Positions 1 to 5,632 of a stretch of 5,728 nucleotides of DNA are shown one piece after another. The first letter of the stretch is position 1; every line of letters begins with the position of its first letter. The DNA is from an uncultured bacterium (GTDB lineage Bacteria > Pseudomonadota > Gammaproteobacteria > Burkholderiales > Burkholderiaceae_F). The DNA is taken from contig CAJMRV010000115.1 of the NCBI GenBank assembly GCA_905215795.1, forward strand, positions 1 through 5,728. The letters run 5' to 3'. Below the pieces are notes generated by a model. The model was not told where the DNA came from. It did not search any database and saw only the letters and a list, made by a program, of their open reading frames with translations. The position numbers and the translations under genes are program-made.

Positions 1-1451
1 TCGAGGTCGTCGACGGGGGCGTAGTGCCCGAGCACCGGGGTGGAGCCGGTGGTGTTCGCCTTCATGGCGACGTCGATCTTCTCGCCCCCTTGTTCGACAA
101 CGGCTTCGACGTGGGTCCTCACGGAGCCCACGGCCGCCATGTCGAGCGTGAACTTCTCGGAAAGACGTCCCTTCGCGGTGAGCGCGAGGCCGATCTCGGG
201 GAGGCCGTCCTTACGGGCGAACTCGGCGAGCCCGAAGCATTCCGCGCCGTGGAGCCGCTCGATGTCGTGGAGTGTGGCCGCGAGGCGCGTGTCGGTGTTC
301 CAGCCCTTTGCCATCGTGGTGTCCGTTCGGAGGTCGAGCTGGAGTCCGGGGACGAAGACCGTGGCGTGGACGTCGGCGCGGTTCCCGAAGGCGGACCCCT
401 CGAGCGTGACGGCGTCGACGGGGATCACGAGCGGCTTGTCGGCCGCATCCTCTGTCTTCCGTGTCTTCCGAGCTTTTCCGGACTTGCCGGTGGAGGCGGG
501 ATTCGCTTGTTCAACGGTGTTTCCACCCGCGATCGTGATCGTGTTCCTCGTCATCGCGAACGCGTCGACCTTGACGGCGATCGGGATGTCGATCGTGGGG
601 AGGTCCTTTAGGACGCCCGTCCAGAAGGCCTTGTCGTTCCTCGTCTTCTTCACCCTGGCCTTGGCGGTCTTGCCGCCCATCGGGTGCGCGGGCGAAACGG
701 CGGGCGGAAGGCCGGCGCCGGCCGTGGTCTTCACGCCGGCGGCTGCATCGGCCTTGTCGATTGTTTGTTCAGCGGACTTTTCCTCGGGTTTCTCGTCCGT
801 CTTTGAAACGACGACGGAGAGCCCCTCCGTGGCGAAGCGTTCGACGACGAGTCCCTTTTCGCCGGGACCGAAGGACGCGGCGGCGGAAAGCGAGGCGAGG
901 CCCGCGTCGAGCCCCGGGGCCTTGACGGACGTGTTCATGAGCGAGAGCTTCGCGAGGCGCACGCCGACCGGCATGTCGATCGGACCGAGCGGCTTCGAAT
1001 CCGGCTTTTCGGGCGAGGGCTTCACGTGGGTCGCGTCCACGGAGAGCCCCTTGAGGGCGATCCCGTCGATCGTCCACGTCTTTTTGAGCACCGTCGACCA
1101 GGCGAAGTCGAGGTGAGCGGACTCGAGGTCGACGACGAGGCCTGATTCGGGTGCGAAGCGCACCCCCTCGAGCGTGAGGTCGGACCAATCGCCGGCGACG
1201 CGGTTGACTTCAAGGCCGTCGACAAACGAGAGCCCCTTCACGGTGATCCAGCGCTGCACGGCCGGGGTCGAAAGGAGCAGGGCGGAGGCGCCGAGCGTCG
1301 CGAGCACGCCCACGGCCGTCGCCTTCATCCAGAAGAGCGTGCCGCGGGGGCGCCTGCCTGCTGCCGCCGCCTTTCCTTGTCCGGCCGTCGTTCCCGCGTT
1401 TTTGTCGTGGGTCTCCGGCGATTTCGTCTTGTCGTCGAGTCTGTCGGTCAT
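1..1451 (-). CDS. tamB: TamB, translocation and assembly module inner-membrane subunit (N-terminal 483 codons, runs off left edge)
   Basis: The frame reads open from ATG at 1451 to base 1 with no stop, giving 483 residues of a larger protein. TamB proteins are usually well over 1000 residues, and the C-terminal TamB (DUF490) domain that contacts TamA would lie outside the window. Residues 1-37 are a basic, disordered cytoplasmic tail. About 39-62 (around WMKATAVGVLATLGASALLL) is a single membrane anchor. About 66-140 shows the TamB/AsmA-like start of the periplasmic beta-groove (VKGLSFVDGLEV, GDWSDLTLEGV, IDGIALKGLSVD). Two low-complexity Lys/Ala/Pro/Thr inserts lie at about 217-278 and 312-340, and beta-strand repeats resume from about 341 to the edge. 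The family spans the periplasm and acts with TamA in outer-membrane protein assembly and lipid transport. The start is firm: an in-frame TAA at 1502-1500 lies 16 codons upstream with no other start codon between. Only a weak ribosome site (GGGAAAG, CAGG) is visible. It follows tamA by 140 bases without a terminator, so co-transcription is likely. Confidence 0.88.
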   Translation of the reverse strand, partial: MTDRLDDKTKSPETHDKNAGTTAGQGKAAAAGRRPRGTLFWMKATAVGVLATLGASALLLSTPAVQRWITVKGLSFVDGLEVNRVAGDWSDLTLEGVRFAPESGLVVDLESAHLDFAWSTVLKKTWTIDGIALKGLSVDATHVKPSPEKPDSKPLGPIDMPVGVRLAKLSLMNTSVKAPGLDAGLASLSAAASFGPGEKGLVVERFATEGLSVVVSKTDEKPEEKSAEQTIDKADAAAGVKTTAGAGLPPAVSPAHPMGGKTAKARVKKTRNDKAFWTGVLKDLPTIDIPIAVKVDAFAMTRNTITIAGGNTVEQANPASTGKSGKARKTRKTEDAADKPLVIPVDAVTLEGSAFGNRADVHATVFVPGLQLDLRTDTTMAKGWNTDTRLAATLHDIERLHGAECFGLAEFARKDGLPEIGLALTAKGRLSEKFTLDMAAVGSVRTHVEAVVEQGGEKIDVAMKANTTGSTPVLGHYAPVDDL

Positions 1452-1464
1452 GCCTGAATTCTTT

Positions 1465-1480
1465 CCCGGCCGGAGCCGGG
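1465..1480 (-). promoter_or_regulatory. Hairpin just upstream of the tamB start
   Basis: CCCGGC-TCCG-GCCGGG on the minus strand is a perfect 6-bp G+C stem with a four-base loop, ending 13 bases before the tamB ATG. It is followed by AAAG rather than a T-run, so it is not an intrinsic terminator. It takes up the G residues of the best purine-rich ribosome-binding candidate (GGGAAAG), so it could limit TamB translation relative to TamA. The function is inferred. Confidence 0.35.
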
Positions 1481-1504
1481 GTCTTGTATTGGGTCGTCTT
1501 TATG

Positions 1505-1552
1505 GGTCGTGTCTTCCATCGTGCCTTCGGTCGTGTCTTCCGCCGCGCTTCC
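1505..1552. repeat. Imperfect 12-bp tandem repeat in the tamA-tamB gap
   Basis: Plus-strand units are GTCGTGTCTTCC, ATCGTGCCTTCG, GTCGTGTCTTCC and a degenerate GCCGCGCTTCC. The 13-base GGTCGTGTCTTCC occurs exactly twice, at 1505-1517 and 1529-1541, 24 bases apart. Degenerate units may continue towards 1481. It occupies most of the untranslated space between the tamA stop and the tamB start. The decamer CGTGTCTTCC also occurs inside tamB at 460-469, in a low-complexity insert. Such an array could vary in copy number by slippage. Confidence 0.6.
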
Positions 1553-1591
1553 TTCAACTGCGGTTCCGGACACGTGCCTCATGCGGCTTTC

Positions 1592-3382
1592 TCAGAGCAC
1601 GCTGCCGAGGCCGATGTAGAAGTGCCACTTCCTCTTCTCATGCGGGTCCTTCCTCCCGACCGGATGGGCGAGGTCGAACTTGATCGGTCCGACGGGCGAG
1701 GCCCAGCGCACGCCGAAGCCCGCGCCCTCCTTGGGGCGGAATTTCTTGAAGGAGTTGACGGCGTCGCCCGCGTCGAAGAACACGGCGCCCCACCAGTTCC
1801 CGGTGATGCGGTGGCGGTATTCGATCGAGCCCGTCACGAGGTAGCGCCCGCCCGTGAGTTCGCCGTCGGCGTTCCTCGGGGAGAGCTTCTGGTAGCCGTA
1901 GCCGCGCACCGAATTGTCGCCGCCCGCGAAGAAGCGCAGGTCCGGCGGGATCCTGTCGAAGTCCGGCGTGGCGATGGCGCCCGCACGGGCGCGCACCACG
2001 ATGCGGTGGTTCTCGCGGTAGGTCCTCAGCCAGATGTTCTCGGCGGTGACGCGCGCGAAGGTGACGTCGGACAAGAAGCCCTTCTGGGCGATGTCGACCG
2101 AGTAGCGCTGCGTGTCGCCCCACGAGGGCGAGAGGCCGCCCCGCTGGCGGGTGCGTGTCGCGGAGATCCCCGGCATGAAGATCTTGGTCTTCTGCCGGTC
2201 GGCGTCGGCCTGCGTGAACTGGTTCACGCTGTAGCGGAGCGTCCCCGCGAGTTTCCAGCCCGTCCTCGTCTGGTGCATGCGTGAGAGGCCGAGCACCCAG
2301 CTCGACTGGTCGGTGTCGTTCAACTTGGAGTGGCGTCCGCCCGCCTGGTAGAGCCAGTAGTCGGTGAGCGGCGAGCGCTTGATCGGGACCTTGTAGGTGA
2401 AGTCCTGGCTCTGCTCGGGTTTGGAGAGCGCCGTCGTCGACGTGAAGGAGTGCCCGTGACGGTTCATCCAGGGCTTGTTCCAGGAGAGCTTCCCGTGCAC
2501 GCCCACGTCGGTCGAGACGCCGAGGCCCACCTCCATGCGGTTCTTGTCCTGCATGACGAGGTTCGCGTCCATCGGGAGGACATGATCGGGCGAGAGAGCG
2601 GGCCCCGACGGAGCCACGATCGCCGAGCGGAACCAGTCGCTTTCCTGGAGGCGGCGGTTGTAAAGGGAGACCTTGGCCGCGTCGTAGGGCTCGCCCACGC
2701 GGAAGGGACTCAGCGACTCGATCATCCGGGGCTCGAGTTCGGAGCCTTCGATCGTGAGGTTCCCGAACGTCCAGCGCGGACCCGTCTCGAAGACGAGGCG
2801 CCAGAAGGCCTCGCGCCTTGCGGGCGAGACGGCGAGTTCATGGACGGGGAAGCGGGCGTTGAAGTACCCGTAGAGCATCGCCTCGGTGTTGAGGTCGCTC
2901 TTGACGGATTCGTAGAGGCCCTGGTCGAGGACGTCGCCCTTTTTGGGGAGCCTTGAGAGGACCTTCCGGAAGGGTTCGAAGTCGCGTCCCTCGCCGCGGA
3001 TCTCCACCTCGACGCCGGCGATCCGGACGGGTTCGCCCGGATGGATCCGGACGAGGAGCGGCCGGGGCTCGCCCTTCTTCAAGTTCTTCACGTTGAGGGT
3101 CTCGACCGTCACTTCGGGCTCGAAGTAGCCGAGCGCGGACATGGCGGTCTTCACGGACTTGACGAGGCGCGGACGGTCGACGTCGCGCGAGCGGAGCATC
3201 TGTTCGAGCGGGGCGATGTAGGCGAGCACGTTCTCGCGGAGCGCCCCCTTGACGCCGAAGACGGCGATGTGGGCGTCCTCACCGTCGAAGAGGCCGGCTT
3301 GAGCCGTTCCCGGAAGGGTGAAAAGACACGCGAGGCCCGCGGTGACCGCGGCCGTGGTGAGGAGCGTCCTGATGCGTTTCAT
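1592..3382 (-). CDS. tamA: TamA, Omp85-family outer-membrane barrel of the translocation and assembly module
   Basis: The call is 596 residues, close to the roughly 580 usual for TamA. Residues 1-29 form a signal peptide (MKRIRTLL, hydrophobic core, cleavage after AQA). Three POTRA-like domains follow at about 37-95, 108-186 and 194-258, then a C-terminal 16-strand-type barrel from about 273 to 596. Diagnostic Omp85 features are the loop-6 motif in FFAGGDNSVRGY (VRGY at 492-495), the GAGFGVRWASPVGPIKFDLA strands near 553-572 and a terminal beta-signal strand FYIGLGSVL. This FFAGGD...RGY...SP arrangement and YIGLG-type end favour TamA over BamA, as do the three POTRA domains and the adjacent tamB. 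The product inserts proteins into the outer membrane together with TamB. The ATG at 3382 was chosen because it places the signal peptide at the N-terminus, although it lacks a good Shine-Dalgarno. An in-frame ATG at 3478 with GAGGAG upstream would add 32 Pro/Gly/Arg-rich residues. Confidence 0.93.
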   Translation of the reverse strand: MKRIRTLLTTAAVTAGLACLFTLPGTAQAGLFDGEDAHIAVFGVKGALRENVLAYIAPLEQMLRSRDVDRPRLVKSVKTAMSALGYFEPEVTVETLNVKNLKKGEPRPLLVRIHPGEPVRIAGVEVEIRGEGRDFEPFRKVLSRLPKKGDVLDQGLYESVKSDLNTEAMLYGYFNARFPVHELAVSPARREAFWRLVFETGPRWTFGNLTIEGSELEPRMIESLSPFRVGEPYDAAKVSLYNRRLQESDWFRSAIVAPSGPALSPDHVLPMDANLVMQDKNRMEVGLGVSTDVGVHGKLSWNKPWMNRHGHSFTSTTALSKPEQSQDFTYKVPIKRSPLTDYWLYQAGGRHSKLNDTDQSSWVLGLSRMHQTRTGWKLAGTLRYSVNQFTQADADRQKTKIFMPGISATRTRQRGGLSPSWGDTQRYSVDIAQKGFLSDVTFARVTAENIWLRTYRENHRIVVRARAGAIATPDFDRIPPDLRFFAGGDNSVRGYGYQKLSPRNADGELTGGRYLVTGSIEYRHRITGNWWGAVFFDAGDAVNSFKKFRPKEGAGFGVRWASPVGPIKFDLAHPVGRKDPHEKRKWHFYIGLGSVL

Positions 3383-3418
3383 GGCGCCGCGGCCGTTTCC
3401 GGGGCGCAGGCAACCCCT

Positions 3419-3443
3419 CGGATCCGTCCCGTCGGGGGATCCG
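3419..3443 (-). promoter_or_regulatory. Hairpin in the tamA leader
   Basis: CGGATCC (3419-3425) and GGATCCG (3437-3443) are perfect 7-bp arms. Inside them CCC (3428-3430) can pair with GGG (3434-3436) around a GTC loop, giving a strong 10-bp interrupted stem. It lies 37 bases upstream of the chosen tamA ATG and downstream of the likely promoter, so it would form in the tamA mRNA. No T-run follows on either strand, so it is not a terminator. It could affect which of the two in-frame tamA starts is used; that is inference. Confidence 0.4.
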
Positions 3444-3553
3444 GGCGTGTGAACGCGCGTGTTGTTGGGGATCGTCATCCTTGTTGTCGACTCCTCGGTG
3501 CTCGCGTCCGGCCCTTTGCTTTCGGCATGCCGGGCGCATGTTCGTCAACGCCG

Positions 3554-3562
3554 ATTGTATCA
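3554..3562 (-). promoter_or_regulatory. Extended -10 promoter for tamA(-tamB)
   Basis: On the minus strand this reads TGATACAAT, an extended -10 (TGn plus TACAAT, five of six matches to TATAAT). No good -35 hexamer is seen at 16-18 bases upstream, as is common for extended -10 promoters. Predicted transcription starts near 3546, giving a leader of about 165 bases to the ATG at 3382 or about 70 to the ATG at 3478. It lies downstream of the terminator at 3655-3691, so tamA would be independent of the upstream gene. Confidence 0.5.
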
Positions 3563-3654
3563 TGCGCACCCGTCGGGAAAAGCCTTGTTTCAAGGGAGGA
3601 GCGGGGTTTCCGGGAGGCTCTGCGGGGGCCTTGGGAAAAAGCCCGTCGAAGACG

Positions 3655-3691
3655 AAAAAGGGTTCCGGCGCGGTGGATGCGTCGGAACCCT
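3655..3691 (-). terminator. Rho-independent terminator of the phosphopantetheinyl transferase gene
   Basis: On the minus strand AGGGTTCCG (3691-3683) pairs perfectly with CGGAACCCT (3667-3659) around a 15-base loop, and the stem runs straight into a T-tract (3659-3655). It lies about 58 bases after the stop codon at 3749. The opposite strand also has TCTTTT a few bases after the stem, so weak two-way activity is possible. Confidence 0.85.
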
Positions 3692-3748
3692 AGGATCTTT
3701 TGGTTTCCCTTCGGACGGGTTTTCAACCGGCGGGAGGTCTTTTCGTCC

Positions 3749-4639
3749 TCACTTGACGGGGAGCACCGCCTCGAAGAGGCCGGGCGCCTCGATCTCCTCT
3801 CCGCCCGTCATGACGGCCGTCACCTGGTGCGCGGGAAGGTTCCCCGTGGCGGGGACCGTCACGGAGTGGGAGCGGAAGCGTTTCTTCGTGAGCCGGTCGA
3901 CGAGGAAGCAGCCCTCGTCGTCGAGTTCGAGCGTGAAGCGGTCGCTCTCAAGCGGCGTTCTTTGGGAAACAGGGATCGCCTCGACGGACCCCTCGGGGAT
4001 GTTGTCGGGGAGCACCGCGTTGGCGCGGGTGTTCGCCTTGACGACGCACTCCCAGGTTCCCCAGACAGCGTAGAACGTCGAGAGGAACTCCTCGAAGGTC
4101 GCATCCACGATCCATTCGCCGAAGCGGTCGATCGTCGGTTCGTCGAGCACCACCCTCAGGAGGCGCTTGGCGTGCGGGGGCGTCATCGAGGGCTTGTGGC
4201 GCTCGATGTCGCAGAAGAGCGCGGCGTTGGTCGCCGAGACGGCGGCGGCGAGGCCCGCCTCGGTGTGGGAGAGACTCGTCTCCAGGACGTACGGGAAGCG
4301 CTTTTCGTCGGCGTCGACGGGGATGAGGCGGGGGCTGTCGGGCGCCCGTTCAAGAAGCTGGAAGTCCGCGCCCGTCATGCGGCGGGCGGCCTCGAGCGCG
4401 ATCACGCGGGCTCCGAGGCTCTGGTAGCGGCGCCCGGCATGCGCGAAGCGCACGAGGCGCGAGCGCGTCGAGTCGCTCATCTCCTTCATGTAGTAGGTCT
4501 CCGCTTCGAACGAGAACGGGGTCTCGCCCTCGTGGCGCAGGAACGTCACGACGGGTTCGAACTCGCCCGGGGGGACGTCGGAGAATCGACCGAGCGTCCT
4601 GAAGGGGGAGAAATGGGCGGTGGGAATCGCTTCGAACAT
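3749..4639 (-). CDS. 4'-phosphopantetheinyl transferase superfamily protein (Sfp-like, divergent)
   Basis: The protein has 296 residues, against roughly 220-250 for typical Sfp-type enzymes, so it carries extra length at both ends. The family moves the 4'-phosphopantetheine arm of coenzyme A onto a serine of acyl- or peptidyl-carrier proteins in the cytoplasm. Visible core: a pre-motif (GARVIALEAARRMTG, 76-90), the SLSHTEAGLAAAVS segment (122-135, with S124 and H125), the Mg-binding D-I-E (D144, E146) in ALFCDIERHKP, and the WxxxExxxK helix (W193, E197, K201) in FYAVWGTWECVVKA. These match the SHS, GIDIE and W-KEA-K signatures. The usual lysine of KEA is replaced by W196. The C-terminal 70 residues are beta-rich and not distinctive. 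The ATG at 4639 is the only plausible start before an upstream in-frame stop; the ribosome site is weak (AGAAGG about 15 bases away). It is monocistronic, with its own terminator. The carrier substrate is unknown. Confidence 0.8.
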   Translation of the reverse strand: MFEAIPTAHFSPFRTLGRFSDVPPGEFEPVVTFLRHEGETPFSFEAETYYMKEMSDSTRSRLVRFAHAGRRYQSLGARVIALEAARRMTGADFQLLERAPDSPRLIPVDADEKRFPYVLETSLSHTEAGLAAAVSATNAALFCDIERHKPSMTPPHAKRLLRVVLDEPTIDRFGEWIVDATFEEFLSTFYAVWGTWECVVKANTRANAVLPDNIPEGSVEAIPVSQRTPLESDRFTLELDDEGCFLVDRLTKKRFRSHSVTVPATGNLPAHQVTAVMTGGEEIEAPGLFEAVLPVK

Positions 4640-4798
4640 GGTTTCGTCGTGGAGCCTTCTGTGAGCGGTGGAATCGTCCGTCGGGACGGTTTCCCCGCGG
4701 GTGTCGGGTGGGAGGCGGAATGCGTGCGTGGAATGTGCGGGAAAGCACTCAAAAGCGCTTTAAAACAGGACGGAATGGGAGGGAGGGACCCGCGCGAA

Positions 4799-4994
4799 GC
4801 GGACCGGTCGGCGGGACGAGCGTCGATTCGTCCCATGCGGCGGGGTCCGCAAGGCGTCAAGAAAGGCCCTGGTGAGGCAGGCGTGGCCGGCCTCGTCGGA
4901 ACCCGCCTTGGTGACGCGGCCCGGACGGACGTCCCCGGGGCTCGCACAAGCAGGGGGACACCTGTCCGGAGAGGGCACTAGCAGCGGATCCCTC
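4799..4994. other. Cluster of nested perfect stems: possible structured RNA or long leader of the PPTase gene
   Basis: Paired segments are 4799-4805 with 4844-4850 (GCGGACC/GGTCCGC), enclosing 4813-4819 with 4828-4834 (GGGACGA/TCGTCCC). Next come 4850-4856 with 4904-4910 (CAAGGCG/CGCCTTG), enclosing 4864-4868 with 4889-4893. A rod follows, of 4921-4926 with 4964-4969, a symmetric 4x4 internal loop, and 4931-4936 with 4954-4959. Last is 4971-4975 with 4990-4994. All arms are perfect Watson-Crick. Transcription from the minus promoter at 5016-5024 would put this in the roughly 370-base leader of the gene at 4639. In DNA this rich in G+C some 6-7-bp stems arise by chance, so the nested order is the main support. 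No known RNA family was recognised. Confidence 0.3.
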
Positions 4995-5015
4995 CTTCCC
5001 GGAACCGTTACCTCA

Positions 5016-5024
5016 ACTATACCA
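5016..5024 (-). promoter_or_regulatory. Candidate extended -10 promoter reading towards the phosphopantetheinyl transferase
   Basis: The minus strand reads TGGTATAGT, that is TGn plus TATAGT (five of six to TATAAT). The -35 region at 17 bases is poor (GCCACT). Predicted start is near 5009, leaving about 370 bases before the ATG at 4639. No closer convincing promoter was seen upstream of that gene. Confidence 0.4.
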
Positions 5025-5056
5025 TGCGCCCCCGCCCGAGTGGCCCTCCCGAGGGG

Positions 5057-5086
5057 GCGGAACCGGGCTTCCCGGAGGGGTTCCGC
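5057..5086. repeat. Inverted repeat, 8-bp arms
   Basis: GCGGAACC (5057-5064) and GGTTCCGC (5079-5086) are perfect complements. An inner GGG/CCC pair around CTT allows a longer stem or an alternative CCGGG-CTT-CCCGG hairpin. It lies about 33 bases upstream of the candidate minus-strand promoter at 5016-5024. No T-run follows on either strand, so it is not a simple terminator. It could be a protein-binding site or a DNA cruciform. Confidence 0.45.
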
Positions 5087-5226
5087 GGCGATGGACGTCC
5101 CTTCGGGAGCCCCGTCGACGGGCACCAGGGACGATGGTGATGAAGAGGCATGAAGGGGTGCGGAGGGAGTGGCCGCGATGCGTGGAGGGAGAGTGCGGGC
5201 GGGAGGCGCCGGGCCCCCGTTTGTGA

Positions 5227-5289
5227 CGCCCGCGGCGGTGTCGGGAACGGCCGCGGGCGCTCTCCGGGGCGTCCCCCGGCGCTCTTCTT
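5227..5289 (+). other. Two adjacent strong hairpins, possible weak plus-strand terminator
   Basis: CGCCCGCGGC (5227-5236) pairs perfectly with GCCGCGGGCG (5250-5259) around a 13-base loop. Directly after it, CCGGGG (5264-5269) pairs with CCCCGG (5274-5279) around CGTC. On the plus strand a pyrimidine-rich TCTTCTT (5283-5289) follows, which is less than a good U-tract. No plus-strand gene is recognised upstream, so these may instead insulate the plus-strand unit to the right. Confidence 0.3.
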
Positions 5290-5313
5290 AATCCTGGTTC
5301 GTCGGTCGGATAC

Positions 5314-5329
5314 TCCTGATATATGAGGA
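5314..5329 (+). promoter_or_regulatory. A+T-rich dyad overlapping a candidate plus-strand promoter
   Basis: TCCTGATATATGAGGA is a near-perfect dyad: 14 of 16 positions are symmetric, with arms TCCT/AGGA and centre ATATAT. It contains TGATATATG, which resembles an extended -10 (TGn plus TATATG, four of six); no good -35 is seen. A promoter here would start near 5332 and read into the short ORF and terminator to the right, with the dyad as a possible operator. Support is by pattern only. Confidence 0.3.
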
Positions 5330-5364
5330 AAATATGTCGGAGGGCATTATCGGGCCGGTCCGGG

Positions 5365-5380
5365 CTGAATGCGGATTCAG
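5365..5380. repeat. Inverted repeat CTGAAT-GCGG-ATTCAG
   Basis: The two 6-bp arms are perfect and are separated by four bases. A related GAAT-N5-ATTC arrangement recurs at 5601-5613 (CCGAAT-TGGGG-ATTCGG at 5599-5615), and a looser GAA-N6-TTC occurs near 5438-5448. The repeated geometry suggests a possible protein-binding site, but the copies in the leader could equally be RNA hairpins. Confidence 0.35.
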
Positions 5381-5517
5381 GAAAAAAGAATGAAGGAAGC
5401 GGGAAAAAAGGGGGCCTCCCCATTAAGGGGGATTAATGAACAGGGATTCACAATAGCGTCCAAGTCGGTTGCCTGTGAAAAGCCGTTCGATTATGACCTA
5501 ATAAGGAGACAACCACG

Positions 5518-5571
5518 ATGTTGTCAATCGCCGCCTCCGGGTTGGTGAACGGCATTGGGGATTCCCCCTAA
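5518..5571 (+). CDS. Short ORF, 17 residues, possible leader peptide
   Basis: ATG at 5518 is preceded by AAGGAG (5503-5508) with a 9-base spacer, the best ribosome-binding site in the window. It encodes MLSIAASGLVNGIGDSP and ends at TAA. The peptide matches no family known to me. It holds two Leu, two Ile and one Val but no run of one amino acid, so it is not a textbook amino-acid-biosynthesis leader. It is followed within nine bases by a stable hairpin (5580-5600), a G-quadruplex motif and an intrinsic terminator. That order is the classic one for translation-coupled attenuation of a downstream gene, which would start beyond the right edge. Alternatives are a small functional peptide or a chance ORF. 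A weak promoter-like pair (TTGCCT at 5469, TATGAC at 5492) would start transcription at the ribosome site itself, so a start farther upstream is more likely. Confidence 0.45.
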   Translation: MLSIAASGLVNGIGDSP

Positions 5572-5579
5572 TCATGTGA

Positions 5580-5615
5580 GGGGATGAGCTTTCATACCCC
5601 GAATTGGGGATTCGG
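5580..5615 (+). promoter_or_regulatory. Mutually exclusive hairpins after the short ORF
   Basis: GGGGATGA (5580-5587) pairs with TCAT and CCCC (5592-5595 and 5597-5600, one bulged A) around GCTT. The same CCCC (5597-5600) can instead pair with GGGG (5606-5609), or CCGAAT (5599-5604) with ATTCGG (5610-5615). The two folds cannot coexist. The first begins nine bases after the TAA at 5569-5571, so a ribosome paused at the stop codon would block it. This is the geometry of an attenuator switch; the switch itself is inferred. Confidence 0.4.
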
Positions 5616-5632
5616 ATCCGCCCCGAGCTCTT

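Larger units (their letters stand above)
4640..5517. other. Gene-poor stretch with inverted repeats and candidate control elements
   Basis: I accept no protein gene in these 878 bases. The open frames present are rich in Arg, Pro, Ser and Gly, show no domain-like pattern, and fit G+C-driven open frames. I checked for tRNA, SRP RNA, tmRNA and RNase P signatures and did not find them. Visible elements are a 10-bp palindrome AAAGCGCTTT (4752-4761), structured inverted repeats (4799-4994), a minus-strand extended -10 (5016-5024), strong inverted repeats (5057-5086, 5227-5279), an A+T-rich dyad (5314-5329), CTGAAT/ATTCAG arms (5365-5380) and a purine-rich run (5380-5414). Confidence 0.6.

Noticed and set aside
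40..1116. Plus-strand open frame of 358 codons at the left end
   Set aside because: The opposite strand carries the recognisable TamB N-terminus with membrane anchor and beta-groove repeats through the whole interval, so this frame is its antisense shadow.
4553..4568. tRNA T-arm-like string GGGTTCGAACTCGCCC
   Set aside because: The five bases on each side of TTCGAAC do not pair as a T-stem, no acceptor or anticodon arm fits, and it codes for GEFEPV inside the PPTase gene.
3041..4981. Very long plus-strand open frame of 646 codons antisense to tamA and the PPTase gene
   Set aside because: It crosses the start of tamA, a clear minus-strand terminator and the whole PPTase gene. Its translation is Arg/Gly/Glu-rich with no domain pattern, as expected opposite G+C-rich genes.
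4950..5000. Signal recognition particle RNA-like segment (GTCCGGAGAGGGCACTAGCAGC)
   Set aside because: It resembles the domain IV region only loosely. The GGAA tetraloop with its flanking pairs and the conserved AGCA-side internal loop are not present in the right order.
4640..5016. tmRNA or RNase P RNA suggested by the size of the gap
   Set aside because: Neither the tmRNA ends and T-arm nor the RNase P GAGGAAAGTCC core was found on either strand.
4872..5153. Plus-strand open frame of 93 codons
   Set aside because: Low-complexity Ala/Pro/Gly/Arg/Ser composition, no ribosome site of note, and it overlaps the candidate minus-strand promoter and stems.
5013..5423. Minus-strand open frame of 136 codons
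   Set aside because: The product is mostly Arg, Pro, Ser, Gly and His without any motif. It spans the strong inverted repeats, and it has no convincing ribosome site.
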